Source: Methylotenera versatilis 79
GTDB lineage: Bacteria > Pseudomonadota > Gammaproteobacteria > Burkholderiales > Methylophilaceae
Assembly (NCBI RefSeq): GCF_000384375.1
Contig: NZ_ARVX01000001.1
Coordinates: 682,001 to 746,000, forward strand
Reading direction: 5' to 3'
DNA: 64,000 nt
Shown: positions 1-13,668 of the stretch, one piece after another
Position numbering within the stretch: position 1 is the stretch's first letter
How the letters are laid out: the number at the start of each line of letters is the position of its first letter
Made by a program: the position numbers and the translations under genes
The notes under the pieces: model-generated
Seen by the model: only the letters and a program-made list of their open reading frames with translations
Told to the model about the DNA's origin: nothing
Databases searched by the model: none

Positions 1-1043
1 TTTTAATGACTTCGCCCGATTTAACCGCCATTTTATGTGCTAATTCAGCAACAGTAATCGTTTCTGGCACTAAGACTTCATAGATGATTGCCTCAGTTGG
101 TACTGTAAATGCGTGTTCTGCATCATCATCGTGATGTGATCTGTTTTTACCTTTTGGTGACCGCCAATTAGAGCCTGTCGTCACCGCGCCACGTGTTTTC
201 AAACCACGTTTTTTATTCTCGGCATCAGTCCACTCTTTATTATTACCTTTAACTTTTTTGGCATCTTTAGTCGCAGCAGGTTTTGCTACAGCGCCTGGTT
301 TCGCAACGGGCTTATGTAACGTACCTTCTGACAATTTGGCTGCTTTAACTTTAGCGGCTTCTGCTTCAGCAACTTTTCTTGCCTCTTCATCTATACGGCG
401 CTGTACAAGCTCTTGTTTTTTGCGTACGTCTTCTGCTTGCATCGCAGCCAAAGTTGCATGTCGTTTAGCTTCTGACTCGCGAATTGCAACTTGCTCAGGT
501 GTTAACACTTGTTTTTTAAGTGTTGTTGTCGTTTTTATAGCTGGAACCTCTTCCACAACTGGCTCAGTTTTAATCTCAACAGGCGCTTCAACCTCAACAA
601 CTGGCAACTCTTCAGGCACAACAATTTCTTCCACCTCAACAACCGACTCAACTATTTCAGGCTCAGTTGCTTGTGGCACTTCAATTGGCTCTTCAACAGG
701 CAACTCTTGTACTTCAACTGTTGGCGCTGCTGCTTCCGATTCATCAGGACGCTCTAATACACGTTTTTTACGCACTTCTACTTGAATCGTGCGCGCACGA
801 CCAGAGCTATCAGTTTTTTTGATCTCTGTATTTGATTTGCGTGTCAATGTGATTTTATTTTTCGGCGCCTGCTCTGCGCCATGTTCTTTACGCAGAAAAT
901 CTAACAGCGCAGTTTTATCTGCTTCTTCCAATTTATCTTCTAAAGCCGATTTAACGACACCCGCACTTTTAAGCTGATCAAGCAGCAAAGCGGTCGGCAG
1001 CCCTAGCTCTGCGGCGAATTGTGCTACGGTTGTTTGTGCCATT
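1..1043 (-). CDS. infB: Translation initiation factor IF-2, N-terminal part (cut by window edge)
   Basis: IF-2 is the GTPase that brings initiator fMet-tRNA to the 30S subunit. Only the first ~347 residues are visible; the gene runs off the left edge before the GTP-binding domain. The ATG at 1041-1043 opens with MAQTTVAQF and an IF2_N-like helical module (residues 1-50). A long low-complexity Glu/Val/Pro-rich and then Lys/Ala-rich linker follows (about 90-290), as in proteobacterial IF-2. The last visible part (from about 310) again resembles an IF2_N repeat with [18 protein letters not shown]. It lies 124 bases after nusA in the classic rimP-nusA-infB order, so it is probably cotranscribed. 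The missing G domain is an edge effect, not damage. Confidence 0.93.
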
Positions 1044-1167
1044 TACTGCTCCAATCTTTCTATTTTCTACACTACTCATTCAACATCATGTGGCGCAAGA
1101 TCTTGCCATCAATGTGAGCACTTATTTTTGTCACTTAACTTACATTAATACGGCCATTAACTACGGT

Positions 1168-2634
1168 TTATTTAAACCAAGGCGCGCGTGCTGTCAGAAT
1201 CAAGCCTTTAGCCCGCTCTGCATCCATACCAGTTATTTCAACCAGCTCATCAACAGCCAATTCCGCCAAATCATCCATTGCAGAAATGCCTTTAGAAGCT
1301 AATAAATGTGCAGTTGCATCATCCATACCATCCATCGTCAGTAAATCTTCAGCCGCTTCCTCTACTTTTTCTTCTTTGGCAATTGCCTCGGTCAATAAAG
1401 CAGCACGTGCACGTGAACGTAATTCGTTAATTGTATCTTCATCAAATGCGTCGATTTCAGCCATTTCAGCCAATGGTACGTAAGCAATTTCTTCTAACGT
1501 ACTAAAACCTTCTTGCACTAAGATATCGGCAACTTCTTCATCCACATCCAGTTTTTCCATAAATAACTGGCTCACATTGGCGTACTCAGTTTGATTTTTT
1601 TCTGCCGCTTGTTCTTCAGTCAGAATATTCAACGTCCAACCTGTTAACTCTGAAGCTAAGCGTACATTTTGTCCGCCTCGGCCGATAGCTAGAGCCAACT
1701 GCTCTTCATTAACCACTACATCCATGCTGTGCGCATCTTCGTCCACAACAATAGAAGAAACTTCCGCTGGTGCCATTGCATTAATCACAAACTGCGCTGG
1801 TTCCATGCTCCACAATATAATATCTACGCGCTCACCAGCTAATTCACCCGTTACCGCTTGCACGCGTGAACCGCGCATCCCCACACAAGTGCCTACCGGA
1901 TCTAAACGTTGGTCATTAGTTTTAACCGCAATTTTTGAGCGTAAGCCAGGGTCGCGGGCGGCAGCGCGAATCTCTAGCAAACCCTCTTCAATTTCAGGTA
2001 CTTCTAATTCAAATAAACGTTTTAAAAAGTCTGGCGCGATACGCGATAAAATCAATTGAGGGCCACGACCGCCACGCTCAATGCGTGATAGATAAGCACG
2101 TACGCGATCACCAACACGTAAATTCTCTTTTGGAATCATTGCTTCGCGCGGCAACAAACATTCAATACGACCTACTTCAATAATCGCGCTGCCTTTTTCC
2201 ATGCGTTTAATCACGCCTGTGACCAAGTTTTCATTGCGACTCAAAAAGTCTTCTAATATTTGCTCGCGCTCTGCTTCACGCACTTTTTGCAAAATCACTT
2301 GTTTAGCTGCTTGTGCGCCAATACGACCGAATTCGATAGACTCTAGTGGCTCTTCATAAAAATCACCAATCGCGCGGTCTTTTGCATGTTCACTTTCTTC
2401 GTCGAACTGAAAAGCCGAGTTTTCCAACAAATCATATTCAACATATTGCCAGCGCCTAAAGGTTTCATAGGCCCCACTTTCACGATCGATTGTGACGCGA
2501 ATATCTGCATCATCATGATGTTTTTTCTTAGTAGCCGATGCCAAAGCTAACTCTAAAGCTGTAAAAATCACTTCTTTACTCACGTTTTTTTCGTGGGCTA
2601 AAGCATCTACTAATAATAAAATCTCACGACTCAT
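1168..2634 (-). CDS. nusA: Transcription termination/antitermination factor NusA
   Basis: NusA binds RNA polymerase and nascent RNA and modulates pausing, intrinsic termination and rRNA antitermination. The 488-residue product has the N-terminal RNAP-binding domain ([11 protein letters not shown]), an S1 domain (about 130-200), two KH domains ([42 protein letters not shown]) and two acidic C-terminal repeats (about 360-488) like those of E. coli NusA. I chose the ATG at 2632-2634 (MSREILLL), which has a GGAG about seven bases upstream; an in-frame TTG at 2646 would add four residues but overlaps that site. It follows rimP by 84 bases and precedes infB. Its role in rRNA antitermination fits the boxA elements of the neighbouring rRNA operon. 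Confidence 0.97.
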   Translation of the reverse strand: MSREILLLVDALAHEKNVSKEVIFTALELALASATKKKHHDDADIRVTIDRESGAYETFRRWQYVEYDLLENSAFQFDEESEHAKDRAIGDFYEEPLESIEFGRIGAQAAKQVILQKVREAEREQILEDFLSRNENLVTGVIKRMEKGSAIIEVGRIECLLPREAMIPKENLRVGDRVRAYLSRIERGGRGPQLILSRIAPDFLKRLFELEVPEIEEGLLEIRAAARDPGLRSKIAVKTNDQRLDPVGTCVGMRGSRVQAVTGELAGERVDIILWSMEPAQFVINAMAPAEVSSIVVDEDAHSMDVVVNEEQLALAIGRGGQNVRLASELTGWTLNILTEEQAAEKNQTEYANVSQLFMEKLDVDEEVADILVQEGFSTLEEIAYVPLAEMAEIDAFDEDTINELRSRARAALLTEAIAKEEKVEEAAEDLLTMDGMDDATAHLLASKGISAMDDLAELAVDELVEITGMDAERAKGLILTARAPWFK

Positions 2635-2680
2635 CACAATCTCCAACTTTTTATATATTCTAATTTACTGTCATTATTTA

Positions 2681-2699
2681 CCTCACATTAAATGTGAGG
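2681..2699 (-). other. Intercistronic hairpin between rimP and nusA
   Basis: A near-perfect inverted repeat, CCTCACA with TGTGAGG around a five-base TTAAA loop, fills the rimP-nusA gap. There is no T-run after it on the minus strand, so it is more likely an RNA processing or stability element than a terminator. This is inferred from the sequence alone. Confidence 0.5.
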
Positions 2700-2718
2700 C
2701 GACAAAACATTTAACCGT

Positions 2719-3204
2719 CTAAAACTCAGGGCTTAAACGTGCCTTATCAATATTACTTAAAGCCAATTTATAGTCACTGCCTTCAAACTCCAACAGAATA
2801 TGACTATCTTCAACACCTTTTAAAATACCGACAAATGTTTTACGTGGTAAAGCACTTTTGGCGGCGCCAGCACTTTGATCTTTAACGCCGATACGCAGCT
2901 TAATTTGCGCTCGCTCACCGACAAATCGCACAAAGTCTTTTTCTTTTTTTAATACACGATCCATACCCGCTGAAGAAATCTCCAAGCGGTCGTAATCAAT
3001 TTCATGATCCACTGTTAATACATTACCCAACTGATTACTGACTAACACGCAATCATCAATATTGATACTATCTTTAATATCGGTCGGGTTTAATTTATCA
3101 ATAAACACGCGCAACAATTTGCCGCGATTTGAAATCTCGAGATCAACCAACTCAAAACCGAGTTGAGTGACTGTTTTATCAATTAAGCCATGCAAATCTT
3201 GCAT
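2719..3204 (-). CDS. rimP: Ribosome maturation factor RimP
   Basis: RimP assists maturation of the 30S subunit. The 161-residue protein has the family layout. The N-terminal alpha/beta domain shows GFELVDLEIS and LLRVFID; next come the ISSAGMDRVLKKEKDFVRFVG segment that marks the family (usually SPG.DRPL) and a C-terminal SH3-like domain with the conserved IDKARL end. Length is normal. It is the first gene of the rimP-nusA-infB operon. The start ATG at 3202-3204 follows GGATGTGCGGTA, a modest ribosome site. A terminator-like hairpin sits 44 bases upstream (3242-3264), so expression may be attenuated. Confidence 0.95.
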   Translation of the reverse strand: MQDLHGLIDKTVTQLGFELVDLEISNRGKLLRVFIDKLNPTDIKDSINIDDCVLVSNQLGNVLTVDHEIDYDRLEISSAGMDRVLKKEKDFVRFVGERAQIKLRIGVKDQSAGAAKSALPRKTFVGILKGVEDSHILLEFEGSDYKLALSNIDKARLSPEF

Positions 3205-3241
3205 TACCGCACATCCTTAAACGCTACATACCGAGCAGAAA

Positions 3242-3264
3242 CAAAAAATGGGCAAAAAGCCCAT
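3242..3264 (-). terminator. Terminator-like hairpin in the rimP-nusA-infB leader
   Basis: On the minus strand the sequence forms ATGGGC, a TTTTT loop and GCCCAT, directly followed by a run of six T. This is the shape of an intrinsic terminator, yet it lies between the rRNA operon terminator (3438-3464) and the rimP start at 3204, with no gene in between. It may attenuate transcription into rimP-nusA-infB or stop read-through from the rRNA operon. A weak -10 candidate (TATAAT) at 3279-3284 is so close that a different promoter further upstream would be needed for attenuation. Confidence 0.5.
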
Positions 3265-3437
3265 CGAATTATTCACCTATTATACCAATTAATTCAAGCA
3301 ATTGGAATCCAATCAGTCTTTCATTTTGCATTAACTAGTATAGTGAGTTTTTTGTTTTTATGCCTTACTACCGCTTAGAAAGCGTTAAAGACTAGTTAAC
3401 ACTTATTTCAAATACATTATTGACCGCTCTAGAAACG

Positions 3438-3464
3438 AATAAACCCTCACGAGGAGGGTTTATT
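3438..3464 (-). terminator. rRNA operon terminator
   Basis: An 11-bp perfect inverted repeat (AATAAACCCTC / GAGGGTTTATT) with a five-base loop lies 32 bases after the 5S gene, followed on the minus strand by CGTTTCT. It is the expected intrinsic terminator of the rRNA operon. Confidence 0.85.
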
Positions 3465-3495
3465 GTCAGCCATCGAAGATGACTTGGTATAAATA

Positions 3496-3611
3496 GCTTG
3501 GCAGTGACCTACTTTCGCATGCAAAAAGCATACTATCATTGGCGCTGGTTCGTTTCACGGCCCTGTTCGAGATGGGAAGGGGTGGGTCCAAACCGCTATG
3601 GCCGCCAAGCA
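3496..3611 (-). rRNA. rrf: 5S ribosomal RNA
   Basis: The minus strand begins GCTTGGCGGCCATAGCGG and ends GGTCACTGCCAAGC. The two ends pair as helix I, and the internal segment around CCCATCTCGAACAGGGCCGTG is the conserved 5S core. Length is about 115 bases. It is the last gene of the rRNA operon, about 220 bases after the 23S end. The ends are placed by comparison with the E. coli 5S and may be off by one or two bases. Confidence 0.95.
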
Positions 3612-3833
3612 TAACTGGTATCTCATGCGTTTACTGGTTTTCACCCAAACACACAAGCGATTATGCTGTGTTGCCGTCTCATTTTCATGAGGCGTCTGTA
3701 ACAAATTGGAAGAAGTAAAGTCTTCATACTTTCGTATGGGGTCAAATGGTGTATTGATTACATTATCAGCTTTAGAACAAACCTTCATCTTAGATTACTC
3801 ATTAACTTAATAATAAGCAATTCAAGTCTTAAG

Positions 3834-6737
<2,904 letters not shown>

Positions 6738-7032
6738 TTAACACCTGAACCCTTTTTAAATCCAGATATCGCCATGCATGAGAACATGCGTCATAGTTTT
6801 TTCTAAAGCTACTTCGTTAATACTGCAAGGTTGTACAGTACTAACTGGTTATTTCTTTTGTTTCATTTATTTCTTGGTTATTTCATGTTGCAACCATTAT
6901 TACTAATAGTTACGACACTATCTAACTGGAACTAAACGAAGCAAAATATTTCGATTTTGCAATCAATTACTACCCATTTTGAGCACACACATATCATCAC
7001 AATAGCGTGTACTCACTTTACTTCTTCCATTT

Positions 7033-7044
7033 TGTTAAAGAACA
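7033..7044 (-). promoter_or_regulatory. boxA antitermination site in the 16S-23S spacer
   Basis: The minus strand reads TGTTCTTTAACA, a perfect match to the boxA core bound by NusB/S10. It lies between tRNA-Ala and 23S, where spacer boxA copies are usual. The rest of the 389-base spacer (6738-7126) shows no gene and is taken up by rRNA processing sequence. Confidence 0.8.
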
Positions 7045-7126
7045 GTCTAGTTAAAAACTAGAAGTAAGCATTCAAACTTAAACGCTTGCTTCTAATTTCT
7101 TACCTTACTTACAACATCAAATTTTT

Positions 7127-7202
7127 TGGTGGAGGATAACGGGATCGAACCGTTGACCCCCTGCTTGCAAAGCAGGTGCTCTCCCAGCTGAGCTAATCCC
7201 CC
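7127..7202 (-). tRNA. tRNA-Ala (anticodon UGC)
   Basis: The 76-base minus-strand sequence begins GGGGGATTAGCTCAGCTGG, has an anticodon loop CTTTGCAAG with TGC, a T-arm GGTTCGATCCC and an encoded CCA end. It lies in the 16S-23S spacer after tRNA-Ile, the normal order. Confidence 0.98.
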
Positions 7203-7216
7203 ATTTGAGGCTTATC

Positions 7217-7293
7217 TGGTGGGTCTGGATGGACTCGAACCATCGACCCCCGCCTTATCAAGACGGTGCTCTAACCAGCTGAGCTACAGACCC
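7217..7293 (-). tRNA. tRNA-Ile (anticodon GAU)
   Basis: The 77-base minus-strand sequence begins GGGTCTGTAGCTCAGCTGG. It has the anticodon loop TTGATAAG with GAT, a T-arm GGTTCGAGTCC and an encoded CCA. It is the first tRNA in the rRNA spacer, 14 bases before tRNA-Ala. Confidence 0.98.
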
Positions 7294-7405
7294 TGTTAAG
7301 GTAGCAATTACATTGCTGCTTTTGCTATGTTGGCCAATCTTTTTTGATGTTGCTTACTATTAAACGACTGATAAGTGTGAATGTTTGTAGCCAAGGTTTG
7401 TTCTC

Positions 7406-8946
<1,541 letters not shown>

Positions 8947-9260
8947 AATTCACAACTATTACTTTTTCCTCTTTCGAGGTGGTATTCGCTTTTTGCTTTG
9001 CAACTCAATCATCTCCTAGAGAAATTCTAAGTATGTGTTGAGCTGTTTTTCTCAAATTCATTGTCAAGGTTTGTGTACTGCTTATCTATTACTAAATAAG
9101 CCTTATTACATACTTGTCATAAATTTAAGTGTAAGCATTTGTTATCTTGAGTATTTACTTAAACCAAACAACAAAACATTCAAGGCCGAAACCAAGCATT
9201 CATTGCGTCCAAGTAAATGTGTCTTAACCACAAACACCCACACTTATCAGTCGTTCAAAT

Positions 9261-9271
9261 TGTTAAAGAGC
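9261..9271 (-). promoter_or_regulatory. boxA antitermination site in the 16S leader
   Basis: The minus strand reads GCTCTTTAACA, the classic leader boxA, about 315 bases upstream of 16S and about 70 bases after the last promoter. It matches the second copy at 7033-7044. The remaining leader (8947-9260) has no gene that I can support. Confidence 0.8.
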
Positions 9272-9342
9272 CTGTTGTTACTACCGCTTAAGTGAATCAC
9301 TTTTTGGTATTTCGTTTCACGCTTTGCGTTAACGAGGTGCGC

Positions 9343-9370
9343 ATTATACAGAGCTTTTATGCCCCGTCAA
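9343..9370 (-). promoter_or_regulatory. rRNA operon promoter, proximal copy
   Basis: On the minus strand TTGACG (9365-9370), a 16-base spacer and TATAAT (9343-9348) form a near-consensus sigma-70 promoter. A GCGC discriminator follows directly, as expected for stringently controlled rRNA promoters. AT-rich sequence upstream could act as an UP element. Confidence 0.88.
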
Positions 9371-9465
9371 TACTAATTTTGAAAGATTCTTCATTAATAT
9401 TAACAGCGTATTTTATTGCGGCTTTCTTACTACTTTTCGTTACGGTTTTCTGTAACGAGGTGCGC

Positions 9466-9493
9466 ATTATACAGAGCTTTTAAGCCGCGTCAA
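9466..9493 (-). promoter_or_regulatory. rRNA operon promoter, middle copy
   Basis: On the minus strand TTGACG (9488-9493), a 16-base spacer and TATAAT (9466-9471) are followed by GCGCACC. The copy is nearly identical to the proximal promoter and lies 123 bases upstream of it. Confidence 0.88.
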
Positions 9494-9587
9494 CACTAAT
9501 TTCGAAAGAGTTCTCATTAATATTAACACTGTTATTTACTGCGTCTTTTTTACTGCTTTCGTTACGGTTTTCTGTAAAGAGGTGCGC

Positions 9588-9615
9588 ATTCTACAGAGGC
9601 TTAAAGTTTGGTCAA
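9588..9615 (-). promoter_or_regulatory. rRNA operon promoter, distal copy
   Basis: On the minus strand TTGACC (9610-9615), a 16-base spacer and TAGAAT (9588-9593) are followed by GCGCACC. It departs from consensus at one base in each hexamer, so it is probably the weakest of the three. It lies just downstream of the tyrS stop. Confidence 0.8.
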
Positions 9616-9689
9616 GCCCTATTTCACGAAGTTACAAAATTGTTACAATCAAATGAAGAAAATACTTAACACTCAAAATCGGCCAAAAA

Positions 9690-10913
9690 CTAAACCAAAC
9701 TAATCTTGGCGAATTTGCGCTTACCTACTTGCGCGATGACAGAAGTGCCTTTATTGATCTGGAAAGTCTTATCCAGCACTTTTTCACTATCCAGCTTTAC
9801 ACCGCCTTGATCAATTGCACGATTCGCTTCCGATGTACTCTCGACCAAATTGGCCAGCTTAAGTAATTGTGCGATGCCGATACTTGCACCATCGATACTC
9901 AGCGTTACTTCGGGCACTTCATCTGGCACGCCGCCTTTGGCGCGCGTTTGAAAATCATTGAGTGCTTTTTCTGCATCGGCTTGACTATGAAAGCGCGCCA
10001 CGATTTCTTGCGCGAACTTAACCTTCACATTACGTGGATTTTCACCCGCCGCCACTGCCGCTTTCCATTGCTGCACCGTTTCTAGCGATTCAAATGATAG
10101 CAACTCTATATAACGCCACATTAACTCATCACTAATCGACATCAGTTTGGCAAAAATAATTTCGGGCGGCTCATTAATACCAATATAGTTATTGAGCGAT
10201 TTGGACATTTTATTCACACCGTCCAAGCCCTCTAACAACGGCATGGTCAACACACATTGCTGGCTCTGGCCGGCTTGTTTTTGCAACTCGCGACCCATTA
10301 ACAAATTAAATTTCTGGTCTGTTCCGCCCAATTCAACGTCCGAATTAAGCGCAACTGAATCGTAGCCCTGCAATAATGGATACATAAATTCATGTATCGC
10401 AATGGGCTGATTACCTTTAAAGCGCTTAGAAAAATCATCTCGTTCCAGCATGCGGGCAACGGTTAAACTTGCCGCCAGCTTTAGCATACCCGCTGCGCCC
10501 AAATCAGTTAACCAACTGGAGTTAAAAACGATCTCGGTTTTATCTTTATCTAAAATCTTAAACACTTGTTCCGCGTAAGATGCCGCATTTTCAATCACCT
10601 GCTCTTTTGTTAATGGTGGGCGTGTGACGCTTTTGCCAGTTGGGTCGCCAATCATGCCGGTAAAATCGCCAATCAAAAATAAAATCTGATGACCCAAGTC
10701 TTGAAAATGGCGTAATTTATTGATTAATACGGTATGCCCAAGATGCAAATCTGGCGCAGTCGGATCAAAGCCAGCCTTAATGCGCAAGGGAACACCTTTT
10801 TTTAATTTTTCGACCAGCTCTTGCTCGATGAGCAATTCTTCACAGCCGCGTTTGATGATGGCTAATGATTGATTAATATTTATATCGGCACTGGTATTCA
10901 CGGCTTTTTCCAA
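9690..10913 (-). CDS. tyrS: Tyrosyl-tRNA synthetase
   Basis: This class I enzyme charges tRNA-Tyr with tyrosine. The 407-residue protein has the HIGH-type motif HLGH (57-60) after [10 protein letters not shown], the KMSKS loop at 235-239, GTDQKFNLL near 197, and a C-terminal S4 RNA-binding domain (about 340-407). Length and domain order are those of the TyrRS-II type common in proteobacteria. It is divergent from the peptidase gene at 11019 with about 105 bases between them, and it is followed directly by the rRNA promoter array. Transcription runs toward the rRNA operon in the same direction. Confidence 0.97.
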   Translation of the reverse strand: MEKAVNTSADININQSLAIIKRGCEELLIEQELVEKLKKGVPLRIKAGFDPTAPDLHLGHTVLINKLRHFQDLGHQILFLIGDFTGMIGDPTGKSVTRPPLTKEQVIENAASYAEQVFKILDKDKTEIVFNSSWLTDLGAAGMLKLAASLTVARMLERDDFSKRFKGNQPIAIHEFMYPLLQGYDSVALNSDVELGGTDQKFNLLMGRELQKQAGQSQQCVLTMPLLEGLDGVNKMSKSLNNYIGINEPPEIIFAKLMSISDELMWRYIELLSFESLETVQQWKAAVAAGENPRNVKVKFAQEIVARFHSQADAEKALNDFQTRAKGGVPDEVPEVTLSIDGASIGIAQLLKLANLVESTSEANRAIDQGGVKLDSEKVLDKTFQINKGTSVIAQVGKRKFAKISLV

Positions 10914-11018
10914 TGGTTAAAAGGTGGCGTTCTTACAAATTGTTACTTTTTATTAGCAGAAAAATTCTGTTACCATGTTTTTCTATTTAAGCATTTGATC
11001 GGTTTTTAACGACTTTTT

Positions 11019-12383
11019 ATGACGCAATTTTCGAACAAAAACAGGCAAAAATCTAAGCTTGCTATTTTAACGCAAAACCTATTATTGAGCCTGCGTGATG
11101 TGGAATTCTTACATAAAATAAAATTACGCTGGGTTTCGCTGATTTTAGTTTTACCATTTTTTGTGATTATCGCCGCCTTTGGCACTGTATCGCCAGAGTT
11201 GCCGCGCTACGTTAAATTAGAAACCGTCATCGAAGATGTCACATTACCGTTAGCCGTTCACAATGTTGATCGTAATGAAGAGTTTTGGCAAATTGATCAG
11301 GTGCGGCGTGACGACACGCTGGCTAGCTTATTGAATCGCATGACGATACGTGATGAAGATGCGATTAAGTTTTTGATGCTTTCGCCAGAGGCTCGCGTCA
11401 TGAATAATCAGTTGGTTCCTGGTCATAGTTTAGAAATTAAGACTAACTTAGACGGAAAATTGCTGCATTTAGAATACGAAGTTGATCATGAAACCATTTT
11501 AGTAGCAGGCTTAACGCCCAGCGGCTATCAAGTGGCGACACAGAAGTTAATCCTACAAAATCATCAAGTTTTAAAATCCGCCATTATTGTCAATTCATTA
11601 TTTGGCGCGACAGATGACGCTGGCATACCTGATCAAGTTGCTTTACAAATCGCCGATATATTTTCCAGTGAAATCGATTTTTACAATGATTTAAGACCTG
11701 GCGACCATTTCAATGTGGTGTATGAAGCTCTTTATAACGCTGGCGAAATGATGAAAGTTGGCAATGTGCTAGCGGTTGAATTTGTAAACAAAGGCAAAAA
11801 ATATCAAGCGGTACATTTTGGTGATGCTGAAGGAAAATTTGCTTATTACACGCCAGAAGGCAAAAGTCTGCATAAATCTTTTTTGCGTTCACCGCTTGAG
11901 TTTACGCGCATCAGCTCATCGTTCAGTAGCGGGCGCTTTCATCCTATTTTAAATCGCATTAAAGCGCACAAAGGCGTCGATATGGCTGCGCCATCTGGCA
12001 CGCGCATTAAAGCTTCTGGCGATGGCGTAGTCGATTTTGTCGGGCGCAAAGGCGGATATGGCAACGTGATCGTACTCAAACACGAAAACGGTGTTAGCAC
12101 AGTGTACGGGCATTTATCTCGCTTCGCGCCGGGCCTGCGCAGAGGTATGCGTGTATCGCAAGGTGATATTATTGGCTTTGTTGGCATGACGGGTTTAGCC
12201 ACTGGCCCGCATTTGCATTATGAATTCCTTGTAAATAAAATACATCGCGACCCCATGACAGTCGCTTTGCCCATGAGCGTGCCGATAGATGGCAAATACA
12301 AAAAAGAATTCGATGCACAAAGTTTAGATTTAATGGCACAAATTGAAATGCTGAATCGTCGTCACACAGCCAGTACTGATTAA
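11019..12383 (+). CDS. M23-family murein endopeptidase (MepM-like)
   Basis: LytM/M23 zinc peptidases cut peptidoglycan crosslinks and help insert new wall material. The 454-residue protein has a cytoplasmic N-terminus, one membrane anchor (about 38-55) and a long periplasmic region with an OapA/LysM-like part (about 75-170). The peptidase domain (about 300-420) has the zinc ligands H317 and D321 in HKGVD, and HLH at 398-400 with H400 the expected third ligand. All catalytic positions look intact, so it should be active and not an EnvC-type activator. It lies upstream of anmK with a 40-base gap, so both are likely one operon for wall synthesis and recycling, divergent from tyrS. Confidence 0.93.
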   Translation: MTQFSNKNRQKSKLAILTQNLLLSLRDVEFLHKIKLRWVSLILVLPFFVIIAAFGTVSPELPRYVKLETVIEDVTLPLAVHNVDRNEEFWQIDQVRRDDTLASLLNRMTIRDEDAIKFLMLSPEARVMNNQLVPGHSLEIKTNLDGKLLHLEYEVDHETILVAGLTPSGYQVATQKLILQNHQVLKSAIIVNSLFGATDDAGIPDQVALQIADIFSSEIDFYNDLRPGDHFNVVYEALYNAGEMMKVGNVLAVEFVNKGKKYQAVHFGDAEGKFAYYTPEGKSLHKSFLRSPLEFTRISSSFSSGRFHPILNRIKAHKGVDMAAPSGTRIKASGDGVVDFVGRKGGYGNVIVLKHENGVSTVYGHLSRFAPGLRRGMRVSQGDIIGFVGMTGLATGPHLHYEFLVNKIHRDPMTVALPMSVPIDGKYKKEFDAQSLDLMAQIEMLNRRHTASTD

Positions 12384-12423
12384 TCAAACCCCAAATTAAG
12401 TTTAAATAAGCACAAAATTAACC

Positions 12424-13560
12424 ATGTCTAAAGCACAATTATTTATTGGCATCATGTCTGGCACCAGTTTGGATGGCATTGACGTTGCACTGTGCGATTT
12501 AAACGACGCCAAATGTATAGTCGCCGCAACGCATTTTTTAGCGTATCCGTCAGCATTAAAAACTCAATTATTACAGCTACATACAATCGGTGAAAACGAA
12601 CTAGAAATAAGCGCCTTAACCGCCAATAAACTCGCATTTTTATATGCTGAGGCTGTTAATGCTTTATTAGAAAAGCAAAACTTAAAACCAGATGCAATTG
12701 CTGCAATTGGCTGTCACGGCCAAACCATTCGCCATAAGCCAGAATTGGGTTTTACATTGCAAATCGGCAATGCGGCTTTGCTGGCAGAGTTGACCAATAT
12801 CTGCGTAGTATCTGATTTCAGAAGCCGCGACATTGCAGCAGGCGGACAAGGAGCACCATTGGTGCCAGCTTTTCATCAAGCAGTATTTAGCTCTCAGCAT
12901 AGCAATCGTGCGCTGGTTAACATCGGCGGTATCGCCAATATTACTTATCTTGGCAAAAATATTGACGACTTAACCTTGAATTCCGCCCAAGTTTTGGGTT
13001 TTGATTCTGGTCCAGGCAATATGCTGTTAGATGCGTGGGTAAAGCAACATTTAGGCAGAGATTACGATGCAGATGGCGCTTGGGCAGCTTCTGGTCAAGT
13101 GATTCAGCCATTGTTAGCACAAATGCTGGCTGAACCATTTTTCGCATTACCTCCACCTAAAAGCACTGGCCGCGATCTGTTTAACGATACTTGGCTTGAG
13201 CAACATTTAGCCAATCATCATTGGCTTCCGCAAGATGTCGCGCGCACCTTGGTTGCGCTTACCGCACGCACCATTCACGATGCGCTTGCCCGATATTGTG
13301 GCAATGTAAATACCGTTTATTTGTGTGGTGGTGGTGCTCATAACACTTTATTGATCCGGCATTTAGAAGAGATGCTAGCCAATAACCAGCTTACCGCCAC
13401 ACTCGAAAGCACAGCAGAATTAGGTGTCGGCGTGGATTGGGTTGAGGCCGCCGCCTTTGCCTGGCTTGCCAAGCAATGTATCGATAACCAATCTGGCAAT
13501 TTACCTAGCGTGACTGGTGCAAAAGGTTTGCGCGTTTTAGGCGCAATTTATCCCGCCTAA
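12424..13560 (+). CDS. anmK: Anhydro-N-acetylmuramic acid kinase
   Basis: AnmK converts 1,6-anhydro-MurNAc released from peptidoglycan turnover to MurNAc-6-phosphate. The 378-residue protein starts with the family signature GIMSGTSLDGIDVAL. It also has GCHGQTIRHKP, SDFRSRDIAAGGQGAPL, FDSGPGNMLLDAW and the nucleotide-binding CGGGAHN. Length is normal. It lies 40 bases after the murein endopeptidase, so release and recycling of wall fragments appear coupled. No kinase residue appears missing. Confidence 0.96.
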   Translation: MSKAQLFIGIMSGTSLDGIDVALCDLNDAKCIVAATHFLAYPSALKTQLLQLHTIGENELEISALTANKLAFLYAEAVNALLEKQNLKPDAIAAIGCHGQTIRHKPELGFTLQIGNAALLAELTNICVVSDFRSRDIAAGGQGAPLVPAFHQAVFSSQHSNRALVNIGGIANITYLGKNIDDLTLNSAQVLGFDSGPGNMLLDAWVKQHLGRDYDADGAWAASGQVIQPLLAQMLAEPFFALPPPKSTGRDLFNDTWLEQHLANHHWLPQDVARTLVALTARTIHDALARYCGNVNTVYLCGGGAHNTLLIRHLEEMLANNQLTATLESTAELGVGVDWVEAAAFAWLAKQCIDNQSGNLPSVTGAKGLRVLGAIYPA

Positions 13561-13668
13561 AACACACGAGTCAGCAAGCATTTGGTATTATTATTGCTTA
13601 ATCAAACTTAAGTAAACGTCGACTTAATTAAAGCTTCATTTAATTAACGTCCATTTAAAGACCCAATT

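Larger units (their letters stand above)
9331..9610 (-). repeat. Tandem ~122-bp promoter-bearing repeats upstream of the rRNA operon
   Basis: Three copies of a unit recur with their -10 boxes at 9343, 9466 and 9588, a period of 122-123 bases. Shared parts are the segment TTACGGTTTTCTGTAA, GAGGTGCGCATT, the promoter core and CATTAATATTAACA. The outermost copy has diverged most. The repeat most likely arose by duplication of one promoter cassette. Confidence 0.85.

Noticed and set aside
258-785. 175-codon plus-strand frame at the left end
   Set aside because: It is the antisense shadow of the low-complexity Glu/Val/Pro linker of infB; the Ser/Thr-rich text reflects that.
1021-1302. Plus-strand frame spanning the infB-nusA gap
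   Set aside because: No ribosome site, overlaps two strongly supported genes and has no recognisable motif.
9035-9295. 86-codon plus-strand frame in the 16S leader
   Set aside because: It runs antisense over the leader that contains the boxA element, and its composition is not protein-like.
9331-9610. CRISPR-like array suggested by regular repeats
   Set aside because: Only three units, the repeats are long and imperfect, each carries an rRNA promoter, and there are no cas genes.
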